In this document: piece after piece, positions 22,622 through 31,226 of the stretch
Layout: each line of letters starts with the position of its first letter
Position numbering within the stretch: position 1 is the stretch's first letter
Origin: Lentisphaerota bacterium
GTDB lineage: Bacteria > Verrucomicrobiota > Kiritimatiellia > RFP12 > UBA1067
NCBI GenBank assembly: GCA_015061765.1
Contig: SUVZ01000003.1
Coordinates: 1 to 31,676, forward strand
DNA: 31,676 nt
Direction of reading: 5' to 3'
Notes under the pieces: model-generated
Seen by the model: only the letters and a program-made list of their open reading frames with translations
Databases searched by the model: none
What the model was told of the DNA's origin: nothing
Program-made: the position numbers and the translations under genes

Positions 22622-24589
22622 ATGAAAAAACTACTGGTTGTCTCCGCGGGGCTATCCTGCCTTGCGGCATCTGCGGACATTGGCAAGGCCCTTGGGCAGA
22701 AATTCCTACCGCCGGCCTCGGACATGCTTACGTTCACGACGATTTCGCAGAAACTCCATGAGATGGATGTCGATGCCGACGTTGCGTGGATGAAGCTTTC
22801 CAACCGCGCCGAGTATGACGCCTACCGTAGGCAGATGCACGGCAGGATGATGGCGGCAATGGGCGAATGGCCGGAGCGCACCCCTCTCAATGCACGTACC
22901 GTAGCAACGGTGAAACGCGAAGGCTACAGGATTGAGAAGGTGTTGTTCGAGTCCATGCCGAAGCTTTTCGTCACGGCGAACCTCTTCATCCCCGACTCCC
23001 CGAAATTCAAGGCTCCGTATCCTGCGGTTGTCATGAGCTGCGGACACTCCGGAGACGGGAAAGACTGCGATATATACCTTCGCGCATGCGTGCTGGCCGT
23101 CAAGAGCGGTTTCGTCGCGCTCATGTACGATCCGTACGAGCAGGGAGAGCGCAAGCAATTCAAGGCCATCGGCTCAACAGGAAATCACAACATCATTGGG
23201 CTGAAGGCGTCTCTTATCGGCTGGTCAATGCCTCTTCTCCGCACATGGGACGGCATGCGCGCGATCGACTATGCCGAGAGCCGCGCTGAGGTCGACAAGG
23301 ACAGGATCGGCTTCATGGGGCAGTCCGGTGGCGGAACGATGACCGCTCTCATGACTGCGGCGGATTGGCGTCTCAAGGCGACGGCCCCGAGCTGCTACCT
23401 CACCTCGCTTCGCCATCTCTGCGAAAGCATGGGACCTCAGGACGCAGAGCAGAACATATTCGGTCAGCTTGCTTTCGGGCTCAACCACACTGGTTACGTC
23501 CTGCTTCCTGACACGAAGGTTGCCGTCACCTGCCGTTTCCGCGACATGTTCTCCATCTATGGCACACTTGATCTCTTCCGCACGGTCAAGACGCTTGCCG
23601 CCAAGATCGGCACATCCGAGCACTATGCGCTGAATTCCGCCCCTGGTCCGCATGGCTGGACCGAATCCACCGAGACGGGATCCGTCGACTGGATGCGCGC
23701 ATGGCTCAAGGGCGAAAAGGAGGTTCTTCCTCTCGACTGCACCAGGTACCGCCCGCTCGATATTGGCTTCAACGTGAAGAATGTCGAGCTTGGTCTTGCT
23801 CCGGAGGAATGCGGTGTCACGCCCACGAAGTGCACGATGGATATTCCCGGTGCACGCGACATCCACATGATCATGCGTGACCGTCTGGCGACGATCGTCA
23901 AGGCCCGCCCTGTCTATTCCGTCGCCGAGCGCAACTCCATCGCCGCCAGGCTTGCAGGCGTGAAGAAGCCTTCCGAGATGGGCACAATCGTGAAAGAACT
24001 TCCTGCCGTTGATGTCGCGGGTGCGAAGCTCACGCGTGTTGCCTTCACCTATCCGGACGGGCTCTATCTTCCTGCCTGCTGGATCGTCCCCGAAAAAAGC
24101 GATGCGACCAAGGCGCCTGTCGTCATGATCGGTTCCAAGGGACGTGCGGATTGGGCTGCAGACGTGAAGGCGAGCCTTGCCGCCGGCGCGTCCGTACTGG
24201 TGGCTGACATCACGGGCTATGGCGAGATCGGCAAGGAAAACGCGATTTTCTACGGCGCGAAGGATTGCCCTGAAGAGGGAGTGTCCGCTATGCTGTATCT
24301 GATGGGCGAGTCTATGACAGGTCGCCGAGCTTCGGACATGCTCGTTCTCGCCGACTGGGTGAAGGGCAAGACCGGCCTTGCGCCTGAACTGTTGGCGAAG
24401 GGCTCGGCGGCGATTCCCGCCGCCCATGCGCGTGCAGCCGACACAGGTGCGTTTGCCAAGGTTTCCGTTTCGGACACTCCCATGTCTTGGACCGAGTTCA
24501 TCGAGAAGGGCGATACCGTACGATACCGCTACACCTATATGGTCGTGAACGGTCTCTACCACTACGATTGGACCGACCTCCTGAAGTGA
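22622..24589 (+). CDS. Exported alpha/beta-hydrolase, acetylxylan-esterase-like
   Basis: A 655-residue protein with signal peptide MKKLLVVSAGLSCLAASA. The hydrolase core (about residues 120-375) has AVVMSCGHSG (oxyanion region), GFMGQSGGG with the nucleophile Ser near 234, an Asp in RDMFSIYGTLDLFR, and the catalytic His in GPHGWTE near 343. A second, C-terminal alpha/beta-like half (~390-655) follows with no obvious nucleophile. The layout resembles the long esterases of PVC bacteria annotated as acetylxylan esterases; the substrate is probably an acetylated or esterified polysaccharide, by inference. AGGAGC lies 8 bases before the ATG. It is probably in one operon with the PfkB kinase and the downstream RsmE. 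Confidence 0.85.
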   Translation: MKKLLVVSAGLSCLAASADIGKALGQKFLPPASDMLTFTTISQKLHEMDVDADVAWMKLSNRAEYDAYRRQMHGRMMAAMGEWPERTPLNARTVATVKREGYRIEKVLFESMPKLFVTANLFIPDSPKFKAPYPAVVMSCGHSGDGKDCDIYLRACVLAVKSGFVALMYDPYEQGERKQFKAIGSTGNHNIIGLKASLIGWSMPLLRTWDGMRAIDYAESRAEVDKDRIGFMGQSGGGTMTALMTAADWRLKATAPSCYLTSLRHLCESMGPQDAEQNIFGQLAFGLNHTGYVLLPDTKVAVTCRFRDMFSIYGTLDLFRTVKTLAAKIGTSEHYALNSAPGPHGWTESTETGSVDWMRAWLKGEKEVLPLDCTRYRPLDIGFNVKNVELGLAPEECGVTPTKCTMDIPGARDIHMIMRDRLATIVKARPVYSVAERNSIAARLAGVKKPSEMGTIVKELPAVDVAGAKLTRVAFTYPDGLYLPACWIVPEKSDATKAPVVMIGSKGRADWAADVKASLAAGASVLVADITGYGEIGKENAIFYGAKDCPEEGVSAMLYLMGESMTGRRASDMLVLADWVKGKTGLAPELLAKGSAAIPAAHARAADTGAFAKVSVSDTPMSWTEFIEKGDTVRYRYTYMVVNGLYHYDWTDLLK

Positions 24590-24602
24590 CGTTCACAGTC
24601 GT

Positions 24603-25334
24603 ATGCACAGGCTTCTGGTTTCAACTGAGGTGCTGAAAGGCTGCACCGCAATCCTGCCGAAGGACGCGGCACACCATCTCAAGGTGCTGCGTCCAAAGGC
24701 AGGGGAGTCTGTGGAGCTGTTTGACGGTGCGGGTCATTCACGCGTTTTCCGGTGCGGTTCGAGGGCGGCGGAACCGCTTGTTGCGGAAGGTGATGTCGCT
24801 GTGTCTCCGAAGCCGCCTTTCGGTTTGACGCTGTTCGCCTGCGTCACGAAGGGGTCGCGATGGGACTGGACGATCGAGAAGGCGGTCGAACTGGGCGTCA
24901 CGCGGATCGTGCCTGTGATATCCGACCGCTGCATTGTCCGGATAGACCGCAGGGAGCGTGCGGCGAAGCGGGAACGCTGGTGCCGCATTGCCGAGGATGC
25001 TGCGCGCCAGTCGGATGCCAAGTGGCTTCCGGAGATATGCGAGGCTGTGGATTTCAGGGAATCGCTTGCGATGGTGCGCGAGTGCGTGTGCTTTGTCGGG
25101 GCGCTTGTCGATCCGCCGCCGGAACACCTTCTGAAGGCTGTTCGGCACAGGCTTGAAGAGTGTTCGTCTGCAAGGTCTTTTGCGCTGTATGTGGGACCGG
25201 AAGGGGACTTCACCCCCGCGGAGCTGGGTGAACTTCTTGAGATTGCGACACCAACGACATTTGGTCCGACGATTCTCCGCGCCGAGACCGCCGCCATATT
25301 CGGCGTTTCCGTTCTGTCCGCCGCCCTGCACTGA
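24603..25334 (+). CDS. rsmE: 16S rRNA (U1498-N3)-methyltransferase RsmE
   Basis: A 243-residue canonical RsmE: N-terminal PUA-like domain (HHLKVLRPKAGESVELFDG), then the SPOUT knot with TKGSRWDWTIEKAVELGV, ISDRCIV, EDAARQSDAKWLPE, YVGPEGDFTPAELGEL and TILRAETAAI. It methylates N3 of U1498 of 16S rRNA on the 30S subunit. It starts 13 bases after the esterase gene with no clear ribosome binding site, so it is possibly coupled. A more divergent paralogue lies at 13693. Confidence 0.93.
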   Translation: MHRLLVSTEVLKGCTAILPKDAAHHLKVLRPKAGESVELFDGAGHSRVFRCGSRAAEPLVAEGDVAVSPKPPFGLTLFACVTKGSRWDWTIEKAVELGVTRIVPVISDRCIVRIDRRERAAKRERWCRIAEDAARQSDAKWLPEICEAVDFRESLAMVRECVCFVGALVDPPPEHLLKAVRHRLEECSSARSFALYVGPEGDFTPAELGELLEIATPTTFGPTILRAETAAIFGVSVLSAALH

Positions 25335-25426
25335 GACCACGTCAGGACAGATATCCGCCGACAGATGTACGCGGCAAAGGACCGTTACACGTAAATTAGT
25401 CCGCGGGCACTGATGACGGCAATGTG

Positions 25427-25435
25427 TGGTATAAT
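25427..25435 (+). promoter_or_regulatory. Extended -10 promoter of parC
   Basis: A perfect TGGTATAAT. It is 88 bases before the GTG start, giving a leader of ~80 bases with the 25438-25463 inverted repeat and a short ORF. Confidence 0.7.
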
Positions 25436-25437
25436 TA

Positions 25438-25463
25438 TGGGCATTGTATTAAAGAGATGCCCA
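25438..25463 (+). promoter_or_regulatory. Inverted repeat at the parC transcription start
   Basis: TGGGCAT (25438-25444) and ATGCCCA (25457-25463) are exact inverted repeats, 12 bases apart. Transcription should begin near 25442, inside the left arm. It could be an operator for a dimeric repressor or, less likely, a leader hairpin. Confidence 0.5.
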
Positions 25464-25523
25464 GAACGAAATGATCACAATGGTATACATAGCAAAACAT
25501 GAAGCCGACTGTGAGGTCGCAGC

Positions 25524-27716
25524 GTGAAGAATAAAGGATTAGAACCGCCCAGTCTTTTTGATAATCTCGATTTATTTGCGCAGGCAGGGGATGCGACGGG
25601 CGATATTTCGGACGCAAAACCAGATTCAGGCAAGGATAGAGATGAAACGAAAGGTGAGACGTCTGGGGACGTGTCAGTCCCTGCGGACGGGGGTCAGTCG
25701 GGTCCAGCGGTGACATCGGTGAAGGGGTTGACCGGCAGGGGGCCGATGCGCGACCTTTATGATTTCAATTTCCGTCAGTACTCGGCCTATGTGATTTGCT
25801 CCCGCGCGATTCCGGCGATTGAGGATGGCTTGAAGCCCGTTCAGCGCCGGATCATGCATTCGCTCTGGGAGAAGGACGACGGCAAGTACACCAAGGTCGC
25901 GAACATCGTTGGCCATGCCATGCAGTACCATCCGCATGGCGACGCATCCATCGGCGATGCAATCGTCGTGCTGGCAAACAAGCTTTGGGGAGAAGGACGG
26001 GGCTATCTCATCGACGGACAGGGAAACTACGGTTCGCTCTACACCGGCATGCCTCATGCCGCCACGCGATACATTGAATGCCGTCTCACCGAGCTTGCCC
26101 GCAAGGAGATATTCAACAAGAAGACGACCGACTTCATCCCGAACTACGACGGACGCAAGGAGGAGCCGGTGTACCTTCCCGCCAAGATACCGCTTCTGCT
26201 GATGCTTGGCGCGGACGGAATCGCCGTCGGTCTCTCCACGGCCATTCTTCCGCACAATTTCATCGAGCTTCTCGAGGCGGAGATAGCGATCATCCAGAAG
26301 AAGCCGTTCGAGCTGTATCCCGACTTCCAACTGGGTGGCGTGATGGACGTATCCGAGTACCAGGACGGTACAGGCAAGGTCAAGGTGCGCGCCGTCATCG
26401 AGGAGGCGGACAAGAACCGTCTCGTCATCACACAGCTTCCCTGGGGCGAGACCACGGATTCGATTTCCGAATCGATCGAAGACGCAATCAAGAAGAAGAA
26501 GGTCAAGATCCGCAAGATACACGATCTCACCTCCGCCGAGGTGCACATCGAGCTTGAGCTCCAGGCCGGCGAGAATCCCGCGAAGGTGAAGACTGCGCTC
26601 TACGCCTTCACTTCATGCGAGAAATCCATCGCTTCGCGCCCCATCGTCCTCGACGGCGGCAGACCGCGCGCAATGACGATCACGCAGATTCTCCAGCGCA
26701 ACGTCGACCGTCTCATGTTCCTGACGAAGCGCGAGCTTGAAATCCGTCTGGACGAGCTCGACACGCTCTTCCACGCCCGCACGCTCGACCGCATCTTCGT
26801 CGAGGAGCGCATATACAAACGCATCGAGAACGAGAAGACGTATGAAGGTGTCCAGAAGGCGGTTCTTGACGGGTTCAAGCCGTTCCGCCCGGAGCTCCGC
26901 CGCGACGTCACGCTTGAGGACGTCGAGCGTCTCCTGAAGATTCCGATCAGACGCATCTCGCAGTTCGACATAGACAAGAACCGCGACGAGATCAAGAACA
27001 TCCTGGCCGAGGAGGAAGAGGTCCGGGACAATCTCGCGCATCTCCGTGCGTTCACCGTGAAGTATCTCAAGGGACTCATCTCCCAGTACAAAAAGAAGTA
27101 TCCCCGGTGTACGCAGATATCGAAGGGTGCATTCCAGCAGGCGGACGTGCGCAAGCTCACCGCCAGCGAACTTTCGGTGAAGATCGACAAGGAGAACCAC
27201 TACATCGGCACGGATCTCCGCGGCGCGGAAGAGCTCTTCAAGTGTTCTTCGCTCGACGAGATCCTCTGCGTGTGGAAAGACGGCCGCTTCAAGAAGATAC
27301 AGCCGCCGGACAAGTTCTTCGTCGACAAGGACATAATGGAGATATTCCTTTTCCAGCAGGAGAAGGATCGCGACAAGGAGTACACCTGCGTATACGAAGA
27401 GCCGCTGTACGGCTTCGCGTACGTGAAGAGATTCACCTTCGGCGGACTGATCCGCAACAAGGAGTACCGTCTTGCGCCGCCGAAGTCGAAGATTCTGTAC
27501 TTCGCCTCCGGATGCCCCGAACAGCTCTATGTGAAGTTCAAGCCTGCCAAGGGACAGAAGATACATCAGCAGATGTTCGATCCGAAGGAGGTCACGGTGC
27601 GCGGCTCCTCCGCTCGCGGCATCCAGATGACCACCAAGCCGATCGCCCGCTGTTCCGCGAACAAGGGTTCCTGGTGGGACGATTCAGAGGCTCCGTCCAA
27701 GGGCGTGCTGCTGTAG
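25524..27716 (+). CDS. parC: DNA topoisomerase IV / gyrase A-type subunit (ParC-like)
   Basis: A 730-residue type IIA topoisomerase subunit. A polar, Asp/Gly-rich N-terminal extension of ~75 residues precedes the breakage-reunion core: [38 protein letters not shown], and the catalytic Tyr in [12 protein letters not shown] (about Y183). [14 protein letters not shown] and LPHNF follow, then a coiled tower region and a reduced C-terminal domain. The sequence is closer to Bacteroidetes-type ParC than to proteobacterial GyrA. It passes DNA duplexes to decatenate or relax DNA together with a ParE partner that is not in this window. GTG 25524 is the only start before the upstream stop (25512) and has GAGG 7 bases before it. 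Confidence 0.9.
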   Translation: MKNKGLEPPSLFDNLDLFAQAGDATGDISDAKPDSGKDRDETKGETSGDVSVPADGGQSGPAVTSVKGLTGRGPMRDLYDFNFRQYSAYVICSRAIPAIEDGLKPVQRRIMHSLWEKDDGKYTKVANIVGHAMQYHPHGDASIGDAIVVLANKLWGEGRGYLIDGQGNYGSLYTGMPHAATRYIECRLTELARKEIFNKKTTDFIPNYDGRKEEPVYLPAKIPLLLMLGADGIAVGLSTAILPHNFIELLEAEIAIIQKKPFELYPDFQLGGVMDVSEYQDGTGKVKVRAVIEEADKNRLVITQLPWGETTDSISESIEDAIKKKKVKIRKIHDLTSAEVHIELELQAGENPAKVKTALYAFTSCEKSIASRPIVLDGGRPRAMTITQILQRNVDRLMFLTKRELEIRLDELDTLFHARTLDRIFVEERIYKRIENEKTYEGVQKAVLDGFKPFRPELRRDVTLEDVERLLKIPIRRISQFDIDKNRDEIKNILAEEEEVRDNLAHLRAFTVKYLKGLISQYKKKYPRCTQISKGAFQQADVRKLTASELSVKIDKENHYIGTDLRGAEELFKCSSLDEILCVWKDGRFKKIQPPDKFFVDKDIMEIFLFQQEKDRDKEYTCVYEEPLYGFAYVKRFTFGGLIRNKEYRLAPPKSKILYFASGCPEQLYVKFKPAKGQKIHQQMFDPKEVTVRGSSARGIQMTTKPIARCSANKGSWWDDSEAPSKGVLL

Positions 27717-27739
27717 ATGTCCGTGCTTTCTGGCCTTGC

Positions 27740-27768
27740 TTGATTTCCATGGCGCAAGGCAATATAAT
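27740..27768 (+). promoter_or_regulatory. Promoter of the ferredoxin-vor genes
   Basis: -35-like TTGATT, 17-bp spacer, perfect -10 TATAAT (27763-27768). The leader is about 18 bases and includes TTGGAGG before the ferredoxin ATG. Confidence 0.7.
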
Positions 27769-27793
27769 ACACGCCTGTTTTTTGGAGGTTCAA

Positions 27794-28003
27794 ATGGCTA
27801 AACCGAACATAGACGAAGATTGCTGTAAAGGATGTGGACGCTGCATTGCGGCGTGTCCGAGGAAGTGTCTTGAGATTTCGCGTGACCGGCTCAACTCGGC
27901 CGGGCTGAAACCCGTTTCGTACAAGGGTGAAGGATGTATCGGGTGCGGCATATGCTTCTACAATTGTCCGGAACCTTACGCCATTCGCGTTGAACGCAAC
28001 TGA
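27794..28003 (+). CDS. 2x[4Fe-4S] ferredoxin-like delta subunit of a 2-oxoacid oxidoreductase
   Basis: A 69-residue protein with two cluster motifs, [16 protein letters not shown] and [14 protein letters not shown], each C-x2-C-x2-C-x3-C followed by Pro. It carries electrons in the cytosol. Strong TTGGAGG lies 6 bases before the ATG. It precedes the alpha subunit gene by 22 bases, as the delta subunit does in VorABC/KorABC-type operons. Confidence 0.92.
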   Translation: MAKPNIDEDCCKGCGRCIAACPRKCLEISRDRLNSAGLKPVSYKGEGCIGCGICFYNCPEPYAIRVERN

Positions 28004-28025
28004 TCGAAAGGAATGGTGGTGCAAA

Positions 28026-29081
28026 ATGGTTAAGTTCGTAAAAGGAAACGAAGCTGTCGTGATGGGTGCGCTGTACGCCGGCTGCGACCTCTATTTCGGT
28101 TATCCGATCACTCCGGCAAGCGAGATTGCGCATGGCGCGGCTAAGTGGTTCCCCATGCTTGGACGCACTTTTGTGCAGGCTGAGTGCGAGACCGCGAGTG
28201 TGAACATGATGTTTGGCGCTGCGGCGGCAGGCAAGCTCTGCATGACGGCCACTTCCGGCCCTGGCTTCTCTCTGATGCAGGAAGGCATTTCCTATCTGGC
28301 AGGCGCGGAACTTCCGGCCGTTGTGGTGAACATCAACCGTGCCGGTCCCGGCCTCGGTAACGTTTATCCCGAGCAGAGCGACTACACGCCTGCGGTCAAA
28401 GGCGGCGGACACGGCAACTATAAGACGTTCACTGTCGCCCCGGCAAGCGCACAGGAGATGTGCGATCTCACGATACTCGCCTTCCGGATGGCAACGAAGT
28501 GGCGCACTCCGGCCGTTGTGTTTGCGGATGGCCTGCAGGGACAGATGATGGAAAGCGTAAAACTCCCCGATTCCGAGGACGCCAAGCCGGACTTCTCCGA
28601 CTGGGCGGCGCAGGGCGAAGCCAAGACGCGCACCAATCTCGTGAAGTCCATCTTCCTCGACGCCGCTCAGCAGGAGGAATTCAACCAGAAACTTCAGGAC
28701 AAGTACGTCAAGATGGAGTCGGACGCACTTTCCGAAACGTATCTTGCGAATGATGCCGATATTCTCATCGTGGCTTACGGCATCTCTTCCCGCATCGCCC
28801 GCACGACCGCCGAGACACTCCGTGCAGAGGGGGTAAAGGCTGGATGCTTCCGTCCGATTACATTGAGCCCGTTTCCGCGCGAGGCGCTTGCCGCCGCCGC
28901 GAAGGGACGCAAGGTGATGGTAATTGCCCTTGATGCCGGGCAATTCGCCGATGATGTGCGCCTCAATCTCGCCAAGGCCGGACTGGGTCAGGAGGCGGCA
29001 GAGGTAGCGTTCGTAAGCCGCATGGGTGGGCAGGTAGTGACGGTCGATGATGCTGTCGCGGCGGCAAAGAAGGCTTTCTGA
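28026..29081 (+). CDS. 2-oxoacid:ferredoxin oxidoreductase, alpha subunit (VorB/KorA-like)
   Basis: A 351-residue subunit. VKGNEAVVMGALYAGCDLYF and GYPITPASEI at the N-terminus form the pyrimidine-binding domain; SGPGFSLMQEGISYLAGAEL and GGHGNYKTF follow. The C-terminal half (DADILIVAYGISSR) is the transketolase-like domain. It oxidatively decarboxylates branched-chain or 2-oxoglutarate-type 2-oxoacids to acyl-CoA, passing electrons to ferredoxin. The TPP-binding beta and the gamma subunits, normally next, are absent here: the following gene encodes an exported esterase-like protein. It starts at ATG 28026 with GGTGG nearby. The family is clear but the substrate is not decided. Confidence 0.88.
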   Translation: MVKFVKGNEAVVMGALYAGCDLYFGYPITPASEIAHGAAKWFPMLGRTFVQAECETASVNMMFGAAAAGKLCMTATSGPGFSLMQEGISYLAGAELPAVVVNINRAGPGLGNVYPEQSDYTPAVKGGGHGNYKTFTVAPASAQEMCDLTILAFRMATKWRTPAVVFADGLQGQMMESVKLPDSEDAKPDFSDWAAQGEAKTRTNLVKSIFLDAAQQEEFNQKLQDKYVKMESDALSETYLANDADILIVAYGISSRIARTTAETLRAEGVKAGCFRPITLSPFPREALAAAAKGRKVMVIALDAGQFADDVRLNLAKAGLGQEAAEVAFVSRMGGQVVTVDDAVAAAKKAF

Positions 29082-29082
29082 G

Positions 29083-30105
29083 ATGCGTAGCAGCGCCGCG
29101 TTAGCATTGACTGTCGCGTGTGCGTTTCAAACATTCGCGGCAGAAGGGTTCCGCTGGCGGATTGATGAGGTCGGCGAAATTTCCCGTCCGGGCATTGATG
29201 GCTCTGCGAATCTCAGTGCCGTGGCATGGGTGTCCAATAGTACCTATGTCGCGGTTACAGACTGGAACAGCGTCATATGGGAACTGAACCTTCCGTACAA
29301 TCCTGAAACCGGCAGGATACGCTCTTGTGAAATGAAGCGCATATGCAGCCCGGAACTCACCGTTGATGTGGAGGGGCTCGCCGTTGATCCGATAGATGGC
29401 TCGGTGTGGCTTGCGGACGAAAGAGCCGGTACGATTCGTCAGCATAATCTAAGGACTGGCAAGGCGCGTTCCGGCATTGTGGACATCCCGAAGTCGTTGA
29501 AGGGCTTTCGGAGGGACTCGGGTTTTGAGTCTCTTTCGATTGCAAAGGACGGTCTTTCGATGTGGACCTGCACAGAGGAGGCGCTCAAGTCTGACGGACC
29601 GCGAGCGACACGGAAGGATGGCACGGATATCAGGCTTTCGAGATTCCGCCGTGCCTCGGCGGAGAAAGCGTGGCGTATGGATGGCCAGTGGGTGTACCAT
29701 ACCGACTCCATTGCAGGCTATCCTTGGTATAACAGTAAAAAAAGAGACATTTCCAGAAGCGGCATATCAGAGTTGTGCGTACTGGATGATGGCACGGTTC
29801 TGGTTCTGGAACGCGAATTCAGCGTTGTTCTGTTCCCGCGCTTAAGATGTCGGATATATGAGACGGACATGTATTCAGCCAAGAATGTGATCGGGAGCAA
29901 GAACCTTTCGGGATTGAAGGATTCTGAAAAGGTGAAGAAGAAACTTCTGTATGAGACCGTGGGTTTCTCAATGTATGAGGGAATGTGTGTCGGACCTCGG
30001 CTTCTGGACGGCTCTCGCATGCTTGTGTTGGTCAGTGATGCCGACAAGAAGTCGTTCAAGACGGTTCTTTCACTGCGTCTTTCCCGTATTTGTGAAGCTA
30101 ATTGA
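29083..30105 (+). CDS. Exported esterase-like phytase-family protein
   Basis: A 340-residue protein. The signal peptide MRSSAALALTVACAFQTFAA is followed by a six-bladed beta-propeller-like chain. Elements DVEGLAVDPIDGSVWLADER, RDSGFESLSIAKDGLSMW and the repeated acidic/Trp strands match the esterase-like-activity-of-phytase domain (PF13449-type). The reaction is uncertain; phosphatase or esterase action on an external substrate is possible. ATG 29083 lies 1 base after the oxidoreductase stop, with AGAAGG upstream, so it is likely in that transcript. No metal-binding set can be confirmed by eye. Confidence 0.8.
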   Translation: MRSSAALALTVACAFQTFAAEGFRWRIDEVGEISRPGIDGSANLSAVAWVSNSTYVAVTDWNSVIWELNLPYNPETGRIRSCEMKRICSPELTVDVEGLAVDPIDGSVWLADERAGTIRQHNLRTGKARSGIVDIPKSLKGFRRDSGFESLSIAKDGLSMWTCTEEALKSDGPRATRKDGTDIRLSRFRRASAEKAWRMDGQWVYHTDSIAGYPWYNSKKRDISRSGISELCVLDDGTVLVLEREFSVVLFPRLRCRIYETDMYSAKNVIGSKNLSGLKDSEKVKKKLLYETVGFSMYEGMCVGPRLLDGSRMLVLVSDADKKSFKTVLSLRLSRICEAN

Positions 30106-30112
30106 GGCGCAC

Positions 30113-30132
30113 TAAGGTTTACAATCACCTTA
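30113..30132 (+). promoter_or_regulatory. Inverted repeat overlapping a possible -10
   Basis: TAAGGT (30113-30118) and ACCTTA (30127-30132) are inverted repeats around an 8-base core that holds TACAAT (30120-30125). It may be an operator for the small ORF at 30146. Tentative. Confidence 0.3.
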
Positions 30133-30145
30133 AAGAGCCTGAGTC

Positions 30146-30301
30146 ATGGCCGTGAAGATGATCGGGCGGATGAAAGGGGCGTTTGTTAAATGGTTTGTAT
30201 CGATAAGGGTGTTTTTGCTGGTTGCGTCGACGGACTGTCGGGTCACGCTTGACACGACAGAACCGTATGTAAATTCATTTGAACAAGTAAAGTCGGAATA
30301 A
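30146..30301 (+). CDS. Possible small membrane or secreted protein (51 aa)
   Basis: ATG ORF of 51 codons with a basic start, a hydrophobic stretch (WFVSIRVFLLVAS) and a polar tail (CRVTLDTTEPYVNSFEQ). The hydrophobic region could be a signal sequence or a TM helix, but the segment before Cys31 is not a good lipobox. The ribosome binding site is weak (AAAGAG). It lies between two convergent genes with nothing else in the gap. Unrecognised; it could be a chance ORF. Confidence 0.35.
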   Translation: MAVKMIGRMKGAFVKWFVSIRVFLLVASTDCRVTLDTTEPYVNSFEQVKSE

Positions 30302-30336
30302 CATGCGCGGATGCTTGCGCCCGCTGATATTCGGTG

Positions 30337-31032
30337 TCAGCATCTTGCGAAACGCTCGGAAATGCGGCGCCAGTCGAAGAGACTTCCTATCACTGCTTTG
30401 ACGTGGTCCGGTCGACGGTTCTGCCAGTCGAGATAATAGGCGTGTTCCCAGACATCGACAACCGCAAGCGGTGTGACGCCTGCGCTGGTGATAGGCGTCT
30501 CGGCGTTTGGCGTACTCATGACGGACAGTTTTCCGTCTTTTGAGACAAGCCATGCCCAGCCGCTGCCAAAACGCTTTACCGCCGCATCGGTCAATGCATC
30601 CTTGCATGCGTCAAAAGAACCGAAGGCGGTATTCATGGCGCTGAGAAGCTCTGGAGAGGGCGTGGTGTTCCTGCCTTCAGGGGAGAGCGTCTCCCAGTAG
30701 AATGCATGATTCCATGACTGGGCGGCATTGTTGAAGACCGGTGCATTCGCATCGACGGCGGACGCCTTCACGATTTCTTCGAGATGCATACCTTCATATT
30801 TCGTTCCAAGGATAAGGGTGTTCAATGTTTTGACATAGCCGGCATGATGCTTGCCGTAATGGAATGAAATCGTGTTCGCCGAAATGATTGGCGATAGCGC
30901 ATCCTCGGCATAAGGGAGTTTTCCAAGCGTGAGTTCTTTCATGGTATTTCCTTTCCCGGCCACTGCAGAAGCGGAGACTACCGCAGCCGCAGCAACCGTT
31001 TTGAACGCAAATTCTTTTCTGGTCAACTTCAT
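30337..31032 (-). CDS. Fe-type superoxide dismutase with an N-terminal export-like sequence
   Basis: About 231 residues. The ATG at 31030-31032 is chosen because AGGAGG lies 7 bases before it; a longer start would run into the promoter. The first ~28 residues (MKLTRKEFAFKTVAAAAVVS) resemble a signal peptide and contain T-R-K-E-F, close to but not a classic twin-arginine motif. The enzyme follows: FHYGKHHAGY (His ligand), NNAAQSWNHAFYW (second His; the Gln marks the iron type), and DVWEHAYYLDWQ (Asp and His ligands). It converts superoxide to hydrogen peroxide, which rubrerythrin could remove. The location may be periplasmic; an internal ATG (MKELTLG) could give a cytosolic form. Confidence 0.9.
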   Translation of the reverse strand: MKLTRKEFAFKTVAAAAVVSASAVAGKGNTMKELTLGKLPYAEDALSPIISANTISFHYGKHHAGYVKTLNTLILGTKYEGMHLEEIVKASAVDANAPVFNNAAQSWNHAFYWETLSPEGRNTTPSPELLSAMNTAFGSFDACKDALTDAAVKRFGSGWAWLVSKDGKLSVMSTPNAETPITSAGVTPLAVVDVWEHAYYLDWQNRRPDHVKAVIGSLFDWRRISERFARC

Positions 31033-31053
31033 GTACGCAACCTCCTGACGCAA

Positions 31054-31082
31054 AATATAGCAAACCGTAAAATGTAAAGCAA
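31054..31082 (-). promoter_or_regulatory. Promoter of the superoxide dismutase gene
   Basis: On the - strand: -35 TTGCTT, 17-bp spacer, -10 TATATT. The spacer contains TTTACATTTTAC, similar to the TTTTACAT units at 1546-1604. The leader is ~15-20 bases with AGGAGG. Confidence 0.7.
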
Positions 31083-31209
31083 GCGTTTTCAATAATTTGC
31101 CGCGCCTTCTTATCCCGGCTTTCTACGTTTGAATGAGAAGCGCCAGGATTTTCTGAGGTTTTGCCGGAGAACTGCAAGTCGACAGTTGTCCGCCATGTCG
31201 ATGGAATTA

Positions 31210-31218
31210 TGGTAGAAT
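31210..31218 (+). promoter_or_regulatory. Extended -10 promoter of the GtrA-family gene, predicted leaderless
   Basis: TGGTAGAAT (in ATGGTAGAAT) ends 8 bases before the ATG at 31227. No Shine-Dalgarno is present. Confidence 0.75.
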
Positions 31219-31226
31219 ACGCGGCC

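Noticed and set aside
25437..25500. Start codon ATG at 25437 for a 21-codon ORF in the parC leader
   Set aside because: It lies one base after the -10, so it would not be in the transcript.
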